DNA of 35,178 nt from Clostridium sp. (GTDB lineage: Bacteria > Bacillota > Clostridia > Clostridiales > Clostridiaceae). The stretch covers positions 1-35,178 of the forward strand of contig JARLHR010000195.1 in NCBI GenBank assembly GCA_031292145.1, read 5' to 3'. Shown piece after piece: positions 27,803 through 35,178 of this stretch. The notes under the pieces are model-generated. The model was not told the origin of the DNA and made no database searches. It saw nothing but the letters and a program-made list of their open reading frames with translations. Both the position numbers and the translations under genes were made by a program. Position 1 is the first letter of the stretch; each line of letters opens with the position of its first letter.

Positions 27803-27830
27803 TTAAAAAGAAAGCCCTTTAAGGCTTTCT
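27803..27830 (-). terminator. Terminator after jag
   Basis: Minus strand: AGAAAGCC (27823-27830), a six-base loop, GGCTTTCT (27809-27816), then TTTTT. The stem sits one base past the jag stop codon and ends the rpmH-to-jag transcript. Confidence 0.9.
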
Positions 27831-27831
27831 T

Positions 27832-28461
27832 CTATAAATCTTTTTTTAATTCAACAACTACTCTTCTAAATGGTTCGTCGCCTTCGCTATATGTATTAAC
27901 AAAGGCATCATCTTGAAGTGCAGAATGAATAATTCTTCTCTCATATGGATTCATTGGTTCTAGCTTAAATACCTTCCGTGTCTTCTTAACTTTATTGGCA
28001 GTCTTTATAGCAACACCCTTAAGAGTTTCCTCTCTTTTACTTCTATAATCTTCAGTATCTAATATAACTTTTTTATGAGGAAGTTCATGTACCTTATTGA
28101 CTACTAATGAAACTAAATATTGTATAGAATCTAACGTTTCCCCCCTGTAACCAATTATTACACCCATTTTTTCTCCTGATAAGTTGATTATTATGGTATC
28201 ATCCGTTTCTTTGATATCTATCTTAGCTTCCATTTCCATGCAATTAAGTATATTTTCTATAAAGTCTCTTGCTTCTTTAATATAATCATATTTACTAGAA
28301 ACCCTAATTTTAACTGGCTTAACTCCTATAACATTAAATAAACCTTTTGAACCATGATTCAGAATTTCAAAATCAACTTTACTTTTGTCTGTGCCAAGTT
28401 CAATTAAAGCCTTATTTAAAGCTTCTTCAACAGTTTTTCCTTCTACTTCTATTGATTTCAT
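27832..28461 (-). CDS. jag: RNA-binding protein Jag/KhpB (Jag-N, KH, R3H)
   Basis: The 209-residue protein has three domains: Jag-N (about 1-50, SIEVEGKTVEEALNKALIELG), a KH domain (about 75-140, with GVIIGYRGETLDSIQYLV) and an R3H domain (about 148-209, PMNPYERRIIHSALQ). It binds RNA and in other Firmicutes acts with KhpA in cell elongation and division control. It follows yidC by 40 bases, the usual pairing. The ribosome binding site is AGAGGTGGTGG. Confidence 0.96.
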   Translation of the reverse strand: MKSIEVEGKTVEEALNKALIELGTDKSKVDFEILNHGSKGLFNVIGVKPVKIRVSSKYDYIKEARDFIENILNCMEMEAKIDIKETDDTIIINLSGEKMGVIIGYRGETLDSIQYLVSLVVNKVHELPHKKVILDTEDYRSKREETLKGVAIKTANKVKKTRKVFKLEPMNPYERRIIHSALQDDAFVNTYSEGDEPFRRVVVELKKDL

Positions 28462-28500
28462 TTGTTAATCCACCACCTCTCATATGAAAGTAAACTTAAA

Positions 28501-29259
28501 TTACTTCTTTTTCTTCTTTTTACTTGCTAAATTTTTAGGCTCTTCAACTGTCATAACAAATTTGTCTGATTCTACTTTAGTTTCTTTGGTTGCATTACTC
28601 TCTTGAATTGCAGGCCTATAATTTAAGAAATATGTTTGTATTGTTTGAATTATATTACCAATTATCCAATATAAAACTAGAATTGATTTAAAGTTAAATG
28701 ACATAAAACCCATCATTCCAGCCATTGCCAAATTCATTGTTCCCATATTCATTCCATTGGCTTGAGCTGGAGTAGCTTTAGTCATTAAATATGATGGTAT
28801 ATATGTTGATAGTGCAGCTAAAATCGGCAATATATGCAATGCATCTGGTGCAAACAAATCTTTAATCCATAAAAATGATGCTCCATCTATTCCTTGTATC
28901 CCCATAAAAACATAATATAGAGCCATTAATATTGGTAATGGAAGCAGTGATGGAATACATCCCCCTGCTACACTAACATTATTATCTTTGTATAGTTTCA
29001 TTACTTCAGCATTTAATTTTTGTGGATCGTCCTTATATTTATCCTGAATTTTTTTTACTTCTGGTTGAATTTTCTGCATTCCTCTTGTAGATTTTGCTGC
29101 TTTAATATTAAATGGCAATATTAATATTCTTATAATTAAAGTAAAAACAAATATTGCTAAAACATACGATAATCCAACATCTGATATTCCCATGCCAACT
29201 ATAACGTTATGCAGGGAATCAAATATATTTTTCAAAAAGTTAACTATTGGTTGTAACAT
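28501..29259 (-). CDS. yidC: Membrane protein insertase YidC (SpoIIIJ/OxaA)
   Basis: The 252-residue insertase has the short Gram-positive form with five predicted membrane segments. The first is near 20-40, followed by the cytoplasmic loop MQKIQPEVKKIQDKYKDDP, then segments near 105-120, 145-165, 175-190 and 195-215. The conserved groove arginine can be assigned to Arg49 in NIKAAKSTRG or an adjacent site. The tail is basic (ASKKKKKK). Unlike Bacillus SpoIIIJ it has no lipoprotein signal peptide. It is translated 22 bases after yidD. Confidence 0.95.
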   Translation of the reverse strand: MLQPIVNFLKNIFDSLHNVIVGMGISDVGLSYVLAIFVFTLIIRILILPFNIKAAKSTRGMQKIQPEVKKIQDKYKDDPQKLNAEVMKLYKDNNVSVAGGCIPSLLPLPILMALYYVFMGIQGIDGASFLWIKDLFAPDALHILPILAALSTYIPSYLMTKATPAQANGMNMGTMNLAMAGMMGFMSFNFKSILVLYWIIGNIIQTIQTYFLNYRPAIQESNATKETKVESDKFVMTVEEPKNLASKKKKKK

Positions 29260-29281
29260 TAAAATATATACCTCCTAGTAT

Positions 29282-29491
29282 TCATCTTACGGGGTCATAT
29301 CCACCTTTACAAAAAGGATTACATCTTAATATTCTGTAAACAGCCATTATTGCACCTTTTAAAGCTCCATACTTATTTATTGCATCTAGAGCATATTGTG
29401 AACAAGTTGGCATAAATCTACAGCACGAAGGCCTTCCTGGTGAAATATGTTTTCTATAAAAATTAATTAAGTGTATTAGTAATTTCTTCAT
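29282..29491 (-). CDS. yidD: Membrane protein insertion factor YidD
   Basis: The 69-residue protein has the full YidD signature: [28 protein letters not shown] and [12 protein letters not shown]. It assists YidC-dependent membrane insertion and sits on the membrane through an amphipathic N-terminal helix. Its beginning overlaps the end of rnpA by 29 bases in another frame, so translation is likely coupled. Confidence 0.97.
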   Translation of the reverse strand: MKKLLIHLINFYRKHISPGRPSCCRFMPTCSQYALDAINKYGALKGAIMAVYRILRCNPFCKGGYDPVR

Positions 29492-29840
29492 TATTATATA
29501 AGCCTGCCTTTTTAATTAAATTCTTCATAGCATTTTCTACCTCAAAATAACTTTTGTCTTTTATAGGGTTTCGTGCTATAAAAATAAAATCATATCCCTT
29601 TATTATATAATTGTAATTTAACCTAAAGCTCTCACTTATTAATCTTTTGCATCTACTTCTAACAACACTATTTCCTACTTTTTTGCTTACAGAAACACCT
29701 AATTTATTATAGCTGTTAAAATATTTATTTTTATTTTTTTTATTTTTTAATATATACATAACTAAAAGATCATTTGCAAATGACTTTCCTCTTCTATATA
29801 TAATTGTAAACTCAAAATTTTTTTTTAATCTATAAATCAT
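29463..29840 (-). CDS. rnpA: Ribonuclease P protein component
   Basis: This 125-residue basic protein binds the RNase P RNA for tRNA 5' maturation. It has [18 protein letters not shown] and the signature [23 protein letters not shown], where the common Arg-Asn-Arg reads Arg-Ser-Arg. The Shine-Dalgarno AAGGAG lies 13 bases upstream, rather far. A terminator-like hairpin stands between rpmH and this gene, which would limit RnpA relative to L34. Confidence 0.95.
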   Translation of the reverse strand: MIYRLKKNFEFTIIYRRGKSFANDLLVMYILKNKKNKNKYFNSYNKLGVSVSKKVGNSVVRSRCKRLISESFRLNYNYIIKGYDFIFIARNPIKDKSYFEVENAMKNLIKKAGLYNNEEITNTLN

Positions 29841-29877
29841 AGATATTTTTAAACTCCTTTTTTCCCTGCATTTGCAG

Positions 29878-29900
29878 AAAAAAGGCCACTTAAAGCGGCC
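29878..29900 (-). terminator. Partial terminator (attenuator) between rpmH and rnpA
   Basis: Minus strand: GGCCGC (29895-29900) pairs with GTGGCC (29884-29889) around TTTAA, followed by TTTTTT. It lies one base after the rpmH stop. Its likely effect is to make more rpmH than rnpA message. A short CTGCATTTGCAG hairpin follows in the rnpA leader. Confidence 0.7.
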
Positions 29901-29901
29901 C

Positions 29902-30036
29902 TTATGCTGTTAATTTTTTTCTTCCTTTTTGTCTTCTGTTTTTAAGAATGTTTCTTCCTGATTGAGTGCTCATTCTTTTTCTGAAACCATGTTCTTTTTT
30001 TCTTGTTCTTTTTTTAGGTTGGTAAGTCATAAACAT
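29902..30036 (-). CDS. rpmH: 50S ribosomal protein L34
   Basis: The 44-residue, highly basic protein reads [20 protein letters not shown], continues with RMSTQSGRN and ends GRKKLTA. It is too short for most ORF screens. The family pattern K-x-x-x-HGFR-x-RM and the ending are intact. The start ATG at 30036 follows AAGGGGGTG with an eight-base spacer; the ATG two codons later is a weaker alternative. It is the first gene of the rpmH-rnpA-yidD-yidC-jag operon, transcribed away from the origin. Confidence 0.97.
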   Translation of the reverse strand: MFMTYQPKKRTRKKEHGFRKRMSTQSGRNILKNRRQKGRKKLTA

Positions 30037-30109
30037 TGCATATGCACCCCCTTAAACTTATTATTTATAGTAAAAACTATACTTTGCGATTTTAAATTTT
30101 ACTTTATCT

Positions 30110-30138
30110 ATTATATATACATACTATTTTTCTGTCAA
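30110..30138 (-). promoter_or_regulatory. Perfect consensus promoter of the rpmH operon
   Basis: Minus strand: TTGACA (30133-30138), exactly 17 bases, TATAAT (30110-30115). This is the strongest promoter in the window. A DnaA-box variant (30162-30170) lies 24 bases upstream of the -35 box, so DnaA binding at the origin could affect it. Confidence 0.93.
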
Positions 30139-30161
30139 GGTAGTAATATATAGTAATATAT

Positions 30162-30549
30162 TGTTGATAAATATATTTTATATATATTTTTTTGTGGATA
30201 ACTTCTTGAATGTGAGTAATTACTTATGTTATCATATGTATTATGTTGTGAATAATTTATTGGCAAACAAGTTTATCCACAAGTGTGGATAAACTTGTGC
30301 ATAACTTGTTTGATTCTCATTATACGTACATGCTACACATCGTATTAGTGCTGGATTTAGTACATGTTTATAACTTTTAGAATGCTTTGTTATTAATTTT
30401 TTATAAAAAATATTTCTAAACATAATTATTAACCTGTTGATATATTTATATACATACTTGGCTATAATATAAAAATGTTTATATTTTTGTTGATAAACTG
30501 TACATAACATCCTAAAAAATTTTTTTATTAAAATATTGGAGGAATAAGA
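30162..30549. other. oriC, upstream DnaA-box cluster (rpmH-dnaA intergenic)
   Basis: DnaA boxes, consensus or near it, are at 30162-30170 (TGTTGATAA), 30193-30201 (TGTGGATAA), 30247-30255 (TGTGAATAA), 30273-30281 (TTATCCACA), 30284-30292 (TGTGGATAA), 30296-30304 (TGTGCATAA) and 30488-30496 (TGTTGATAA). The two central consensus boxes face each other inside a 15-bp inverted repeat (30267-30298). A TATAAT at 30463-30468 may be the dnaA -10 box, without a well-spaced -35. The region corresponds to the upstream half of a bipartite Firmicutes oriC. Confidence 0.9.
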
Positions 30550-31899
30550 ATGGATGCCGATCTAAAAAATTTATGGGATAAAACCTTAGATATTATAAAA
30601 AGTGAGCTCAGTGAAGTTAGCTTTAATACCTGGATTAAAAGTTGCGAACCACTATCTATTTCTTCAGATACACTTAAGATAAGCGTTCCGAATTCCTTTA
30701 CTCAAGATATTTTAGATAAACGATATAAGGTTTTAGTTGCAAATTCCATAAAAGCAGTATGTTCAAAATTATATAAAATCGAATTTATTATAATGACCGA
30801 AGGTTATGATAAAGACGAAATTAAAGTAAATGATACTGCAGCCTCAAAATCAATTATTGTTAATGATGAAATGTCTTCAACGTTAAATCCAAAATATACA
30901 TTTAATTCTTTTGTAATAGGCAATAGCAATAGATTTGCCCATGCAGCATCACTAGCTGTTGCTGAATCACCTGCAAAGGCTTATAATCCTTTATTCATAT
31001 ATGGTGGGGTTGGACTTGGAAAAACTCATTTGATGCATGCTATAGGGCACTACATTTTAGATGGAAACCCTAATGCAAAAGTAGTATATGTCTCTTCTGA
31101 AAAATTTACTAATGAATTAATTAATGCTATTAAAGATGATAAGAATGAAGAATTTAGAAATAAATATAGAAATGTAGACATCCTACTTATAGATGATATT
31201 CAATTCATCGCTGGAAAGGAACGTACCCAAGAAGAATTCTTCCATACGTTTAATGCATTACATGATGCAAATAAGCAAATTATACTATCTTCAGATAGAC
31301 CACCAAAAGAAATTCCAACATTAGAAGATAGACTTCGCTCTAGATTTGAATGGGGCTTAATAGCGGATATTCAAGTTCCTGATTTTGAAACTAGAATGGC
31401 TATTTTGAAAAAGAAAGCAGATGTTGAAAATTTAAATGTTGATAACGCAGTTATGGGATATATTGCTACAAAAATTAAATCAAATATAAGAGAGCTCGAG
31501 GGAGCGTTAATACGAATCATTGCCTATTCTTCACTAACCAATAGGGAAGTTACTGTAGATTTAGCTTCTGAAGCATTAAAAGATATTATCTCTAAAAAAC
31601 AAGGAAAACATGTGACTATTGATTCCATACAAGATGTAGTTTCTAGTTACTTTAATTTACGTGTAGAAGATTTAAAATCTCAAAGGAGAACTAGAAATGT
31701 TGCTTATCCAAGGCAAATTGCAATGTATTTAAGTAGAAAACTAACTGATATGTCTTTACCTAAGATTGGAGAAGAATTTGGAGGAAGGGATCATACTACA
31801 GTTATACACGCTTATGAAAAAATATCAGAAAACTTAAAAACTGATGATTCTCTTCAACACACAATTAATGATATTACTAAAAAATTAACTCAAAATTAA
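30550..31899 (+). CDS. dnaA: Chromosomal replication initiator protein DnaA
   Basis: The 449-residue initiator has four domains. Domain I (1-80) has [21 protein letters not shown]. Domain II is a short linker (about 85-115). The AAA+ domain III has Walker A GGVGLGKT (152-159) and Walker B ILLIDD (211-216). Domain IV has the DnaA-box-binding signature [14 protein letters not shown] (411-424). The Shine-Dalgarno GGAGGAA precedes the ATG. DnaA boxes flank the gene on both sides, implying autoregulation. Confidence 0.99.
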   Translation: MDADLKNLWDKTLDIIKSELSEVSFNTWIKSCEPLSISSDTLKISVPNSFTQDILDKRYKVLVANSIKAVCSKLYKIEFIIMTEGYDKDEIKVNDTAASKSIIVNDEMSSTLNPKYTFNSFVIGNSNRFAHAASLAVAESPAKAYNPLFIYGGVGLGKTHLMHAIGHYILDGNPNAKVVYVSSEKFTNELINAIKDDKNEEFRNKYRNVDILLIDDIQFIAGKERTQEEFFHTFNALHDANKQIILSSDRPPKEIPTLEDRLRSRFEWGLIADIQVPDFETRMAILKKKADVENLNVDNAVMGYIATKIKSNIRELEGALIRIIAYSSLTNREVTVDLASEALKDIISKKQGKHVTIDSIQDVVSSYFNLRVEDLKSQRRTRNVAYPRQIAMYLSRKLTDMSLPKIGEEFGGRDHTTVIHAYEKISENLKTDDSLQHTINDITKKLTQN

Positions 31900-32009
31900 T
31901 CCACACCTGTACATAATAACCGAATAACAACTTGTGGATAATATTTTTGTGGTTCTAATTAACTTTAACTTGTGGATAACCAGTTTAAATTGTTACTGAC
32001 TTATCCACA
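31897..32009. other. oriC, downstream DnaA-box cluster (dnaA-dnaN intergenic)
   Basis: Boxes: 31897-31905 (TAATCCACA), 31933-31941 (TGTGGATAA), 31971-31979 (TGTGGATAA) and 32001-32009 (TTATCCACA). Three match the consensus exactly. The first overlaps the dnaA stop codon. Together with the box at 32055 and the DnaA-trio run they form the likely unwinding half of the origin. Confidence 0.9.
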
Positions 32010-32054
32010 ATATTTTTGAATAAAATTTTGTTGATATGAGCGGGATTAAAGCAG

Positions 32055-32093
32055 TTATCAACAAATCAACAGCCCCTACTACTATTATTACTA
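32055..32093 (+). other. Probable basal origin unwinding site (DnaA box, GC tract, DnaA-trios)
   Basis: A DnaA-box variant TTATCAACA (32055-32063) is followed by a GC-rich patch AGCCCC (32071-32076). Then comes CTACTACTATTATTACTA (32076-32093), whose complement reads as six 3'-(G/A)AT trios. This is the order (box, GC patch, trios) described for the Bacillus subtilis unwinding element, and it lies in the same place, between dnaA and dnaN. AT-rich DNA continues to the dnaN ribosome site. Confidence 0.8.
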
Positions 32094-32160
32094 TAAAAAT
32101 ATTAATCTATATCTATTTATTATATTTAAATTCCTGTTAATAAATAAGGAGGGTTTCTAA

Positions 32161-33261
32161 ATGATTTTTACATGTGAAAAACAAAAAATATTAGAAGGTA
32201 TTTCAATAGTTCAAAAGGCAATAACAGGTAAATCAACAATGCCTATACTAGAGGGAATATATATAAAAGCTAGTGAGTCAACATTAACACTTATTGCTTC
32301 AGACATGGATGTTAGTATACAAACATTAGTTGAAGCAACAGTTATTCAGGAAGGTAGTATAGTTATTGATGCGAAAATATTCGGAGAAATAATACGAAAA
32401 TTACCAAATTCAATAATAAAAATGGAGATTATTGAAAATCAATTAATAAAGATAACCTGTGAAAAATCTATATTTGATGTAGTTTATATGAATGCAAATG
32501 AATTTCCAGAATTACCTGAGATTAATGAACAATTGAAAATATCAGTAAATCAAAATATATTAAAGAATATGATAAAAGGTACATCTTTTGCAATTGCACA
32601 AGAAGAAACAAGGCCTATTCTTCAAGGTATTTTATTTGAGGTAAAAAATAAAAATTTAAATTTAGTAGCTCTTGATGGGTATCGATTAGCTATTAAAAGT
32701 GAGTTTTTAGATAATGATATGGATATAGAAGTTGTCATACCTGGAAAAACTTTAAATGAGGTATCTAAAATACTGGAGGATATAGAAGATATTGTGGATA
32801 TAACATTTACTAATAATCATATATTATTTAATTTAGAAAAAACTAAAATAATCTCTAGATTATTAGAAGGCAAATTTATAAATTATAATTCATTATTACC
32901 ACAGGAGCATAAATTACTAGTTAATGTTAATAGGCAAGAGCTGCAAAATGCTATAGAAAGAGCATCATTGATGGCTAAGGATGGTAATACAAATTTAATA
33001 AAATTAGATATACAGCAAGATAATCTTATAATAACATCTAATTCTCAATTGGGAAAAGTGCGAGAAGAAATTTCAATAAAATTGCAAGGTGATGAAATAG
33101 AAATTGCATTTAATTCGAAATACTTATTAGACGTACTAAAAAATATGGAACAGAATGAGGTTGTTATGAAAATGACTTCTGGAATAAGTCCATGTGTAAT
33201 TGAGGAACAAAATAATAGCAATGCAAGATATCTAGTTTTACCTGTAAGATTAATGAGATAG
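32161..33261 (+). CDS. dnaN: DNA polymerase III sliding clamp (beta subunit)
   Basis: The 366-residue protein has three repeated clamp domains, seen in MPILEGIYI, ETRPILQGILFEV and DGYRLAIKS, and the C-terminal LPVRLMR end. It forms the dimeric ring that tethers the polymerase. The Shine-Dalgarno AAGGAGGG precedes the ATG. Its TAG stop shares bases with the Shine-Dalgarno of yaaA. Confidence 0.98.
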   Translation: MIFTCEKQKILEGISIVQKAITGKSTMPILEGIYIKASESTLTLIASDMDVSIQTLVEATVIQEGSIVIDAKIFGEIIRKLPNSIIKMEIIENQLIKITCEKSIFDVVYMNANEFPELPEINEQLKISVNQNILKNMIKGTSFAIAQEETRPILQGILFEVKNKNLNLVALDGYRLAIKSEFLDNDMDIEVVIPGKTLNEVSKILEDIEDIVDITFTNNHILFNLEKTKIISRLLEGKFINYNSLLPQEHKLLVNVNRQELQNAIERASLMAKDGNTNLIKLDIQQDNLIITSNSQLGKVREEISIKLQGDEIEIAFNSKYLLDVLKNMEQNEVVMKMTSGISPCVIEEQNNSNARYLVLPVRLMR

Positions 33262-33294
33262 GAGGATAAATATTATTTTAATATTTATGCAATG
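33261..33294 (+). promoter_or_regulatory. Structured Shine-Dalgarno spacer of yaaA
   Basis: The only good ribosome site, GGAGG (33261-33265), is 26 bases from the ATG at 33292, too far for normal use. Between them lies a perfect 9-bp hairpin, TAAATATTA-TTT-TAATATTTA (33267-33287). Folding leaves one base before it and four after, restoring a five-base effective spacing. Confidence 0.7.
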
Positions 33295-33504
33295 AAGATG
33301 AATAAAATAAAAATCAACACTGAATTTATAAAGTTAGATGCATTTTTAAAATGGGCTGCTATTGTCAGCTCTGGTTCAGAAGCTAAAATTTACATACAAG
33401 ATGGATTAGTAAAAGTTAATAATGAAATTTGCATTCAGCGAGGAAAAAAATTGAAAATTGGTGATGTTGTAAGTTTCGAAGATTCACATTTTGAAATAAT
33501 ATAG
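33292..33504 (+). CDS. yaaA: S4-domain RNA-binding protein YaaA (RlbA-like)
   Basis: The 70-residue protein is a single S4 RNA-binding domain: FIKLDAFLKWAAIVSSGSEAK, then DGLVKVNNE and KKLKIGDVV. It is the conserved small gene between dnaN and recF in Firmicutes, thought to act in ribosome assembly. An ATG two codons later (33298) is a possible start. The ribosome binding site is unusual: a hairpin separates GGAGG from the start codon. Confidence 0.93.
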   Translation: MKMNKIKINTEFIKLDAFLKWAAIVSSGSEAKIYIQDGLVKVNNEICIQRGKKLKIGDVVSFEDSHFEII

Positions 33505-33572
33505 TTATATAAATATAATAAATAAACTGTTATTTAATTATATTATGATATAATTATTATAGGTGTATTTTT

Positions 33573-34655
33573 ATGTATGTTAAAAACATAAGTTTGCTTG
33601 ATTATAGAAATTACGAAAGTTTAAATATACAATTAATTAAAAATGTTAATGTTTTTGTGGGGGATAATGCTCAAGGAAAAACTAACATTTTAGAATCAAT
33701 TTATTATAGTGCCTTTGGAAAATCGCATAGGACTTCAAAGGATAAAGAATTAATAAATTGGAAAAAAGAAAATGCTTATATAAGTTTGCTCATAGGAAAA
33801 AATAGACTAGATAAAAAGATTGATATAAATATTTTAAGGGATGGAAAGAAAGCCATTAAAGTAAATAATATTAAAGTAGGCAAGATAGGTGAATTATTTG
33901 GAACCTTTAATGTTGTAATGTTTTCTCCAGAAGATTTAAAAGTTATAAAGGAATCTCCGACCATAAGAAGAAGAATGCTGGACATGGAATTATCCCAAAT
34001 AAATTCTAAGTATTATTTTAATTTAGTTCAATACAACAAAATATTAAATGAACGGAATATTGTACTGAAAAGTAAGATATTTAATCAAGATATTTTAGAC
34101 GTGTATGATATACAATTAATTGAATATGCTGATTATATTGTTTCAAAAAGGTTAGAATACATAGATAAGATAAACTTTTATGGAAGGGAAATCCATGATG
34201 AAATAACATCAGGTAAAGAAAAAATTGAATTTAAATATAATTCTAATGTTAATTTAGAGGACTTCAAAAATAGTTACTTGCAAAAATTAAAATATAACAT
34301 TTTGAAGGATAGAGAAAGAGGAGTAACGTCAGTAGGACCACATAGGGATGACTTTAGCGTATTTATAAATTTTATAGATACTAAGATATTTGGATCTCAA
34401 GGTCAGCAACGTACATCAATTTTAACTATGAAATTTTCATCTTTAAAGATTATCAAAGAAATAACCGGGGAATATCCTGTTTTATTATTAGATGATGTTT
34501 TGTCGGAACTTGATTCAAGCAGAAAAAAGTATATATTAAATTCAATTAATGACATACAGACAGTAATTACATGCACTGGAGTTGAAGATTTAAAGGATTA
34601 TTTAGATGATAAAGTTAAGATATTTAATGTATCAAATGGGCAAGTTTTAAATTAA
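33573..34655 (+). CDS. recF: DNA replication and repair protein RecF
   Basis: This 360-residue SMC-like ATPase loads RecA at gaps. Walker A GDNAQGKT is at 30-37, the signature SQGQQRTSILTMKFSSL near 270-290, and Walker B VLLLDDVLSELD near 310. The length is typical. The Shine-Dalgarno is a weak AGGTG 7 bases before the ATG. It follows yaaA by 68 AT-rich bases, in the normal order. Confidence 0.98.
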   Translation: MYVKNISLLDYRNYESLNIQLIKNVNVFVGDNAQGKTNILESIYYSAFGKSHRTSKDKELINWKKENAYISLLIGKNRLDKKIDINILRDGKKAIKVNNIKVGKIGELFGTFNVVMFSPEDLKVIKESPTIRRRMLDMELSQINSKYYFNLVQYNKILNERNIVLKSKIFNQDILDVYDIQLIEYADYIVSKRLEYIDKINFYGREIHDEITSGKEKIEFKYNSNVNLEDFKNSYLQKLKYNILKDRERGVTSVGPHRDDFSVFINFIDTKIFGSQGQQRTSILTMKFSSLKIIKEITGEYPVLLLDDVLSELDSSRKKYILNSINDIQTVITCTGVEDLKDYLDDKVKIFNVSNGQVLN

Positions 34656-34669
34656 AGGAGGAATGCTTA

Positions 34670-34930
34670 GTGTTTTTGCATTTAGGTGAAAATGTTGTAG
34701 TTCCTATTAAAGATATTATTGGGATATTTGATTTACAAAACACAATGTATAGTTCTGATACAATACAATTTTTGAGGCTAGCAGAGGAAGATGGGTTTGT
34801 AGAACGTATTACAGAAGAAACACCAAAATCATTTATTATAGCAGAAGTTGATAATAAAAGTAAGATATATCTTTCACCAATATCATCAACTACACTAACA
34901 AAAAGGACTGATATAGAATATAGTTCTTAA
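34670..34930 (+). CDS. remB: Extracellular matrix regulator RemB-like (DUF370, YaaB)
   Basis: The 86-residue protein is a DUF370 domain starting MFLHLGENVVVPIKDIIGIFD, followed by SKSFIIAE-like sequence (PKSFIIAEVDN) and YLSPISS. RemB sits between recF and gyrB in Bacillus and is a relative of the DNA-binding RemA. The start is a GTG at 34670 behind a strong AAAGGAGGA with an eight-base spacer. It is 14 bases after recF and part of that operon. The regulatory role in clostridia is unknown. Confidence 0.92.
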   Translation: MFLHLGENVVVPIKDIIGIFDLQNTMYSSDTIQFLRLAEEDGFVERITEETPKSFIIAEVDNKSKIYLSPISSTTLTKRTDIEYSS

Positions 34931-34969
34931 TTTTACAAGTATAATAATTTTAATATTTATTAAGTTTAG

Positions 34970-35178
<209 letters not shown>

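Noticed and set aside
30241-30510. Minus-strand ORF of 89 codons in the origin
   Set aside because: It overlaps the oriC DnaA boxes and has no Shine-Dalgarno; composition is that of non-coding AT-rich DNA.
32010-32054. Further DnaA-box-like words such as TTGATATGA
   Set aside because: They differ from the consensus at two or more positions and are expected by chance at this base composition.

Overview
The window is a very AT-rich, Gram-positive chromosomal segment around the replication origin. Gene content and order (gyrB-remB-recF-yaaA-dnaN-dnaA / rpmH-rnpA-yidD-yidC-jag / mnmE-mnmG-rsmG-noc / soj-parB / rpsF-ssb-rpsR / gdpP-rplI-lonC-dnaB / purA) fit Clostridium sensu stricto. Supporting traits are a yyaC sporulation gene, a LonC-type protease, DUF1858, DUF3343 and DUF951 proteins and a two-domain acyl-ACP thioesterase. 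The species cannot be fixed from the sequence alone; a relative of C. butyricum or C. beijerinckii is my guess. I see no prophage, IS element, CRISPR array or defence island: this is core, vertically inherited DNA.

Layout, left to right. Positions 1-242 hold a minus-strand tRNA-Glu/tRNA-Val operon with a consensus promoter, the Val gene cut by the window edge. Positions 243-746 are AT-rich and non-coding. A BaiN/HI0933-type flavoprotein (+) converges on an acyl-ACP thioesterase (-), followed by a DUF1858 protein (-) and purA (-). purA is divergent from a malic enzyme gene (+). After the malic enzyme comes a 373-base gap with five evenly spaced DnaA boxes, then an unknown gene (+), proC (-) and a small possible Hsp20-like gene (+). 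Minus-strand replication, stress and translation genes follow: dnaB, lonC, rplI, gdpP, a MazG-like gene, rpsR, ssb, rpsF, a DUF951 gene and an mscS-type channel. A DUF3343 gene (-) is divergent from a LysE-type exporter and a cysteine-desulfurase-family gene (+), then yyaC (+). Next are a DUF4446 gene, a perfect parS, parB, soj, noc, rsmG, mnmG, mnmE, jag, yidC, yidD, rnpA and rpmH (all -).

The bipartite origin follows. One DnaA-box cluster lies upstream of dnaA. A second, with a GC-rich tract and a DnaA-trio-like run, lies between dnaA and dnaN. The plus-strand dnaA, dnaN, yaaA, recF, remB and gyrB (partial) complete the window. Except for a few genes, transcription points away from the origin on both sides.

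The main value of the hunt is regulatory DNA and RNA rather than new protein systems. The best items are: (i) five same-strand DnaA boxes spaced 26/25/26/25 bp, about 24 kb from dnaA; (ii) a fully paired 18-bp hairpin that buries the yyaC Shine-Dalgarno; (iii) a 9-bp hairpin sitting exactly between the Shine-Dalgarno and the start codon of yaaA; (iv) a clear origin-unwinding architecture; and (v) a perfect parS touching the parB stop codon. Several start codons are corrected to the ATG that follows a good Shine-Dalgarno, and two genes (dnaB, gyrB) start with TTG.
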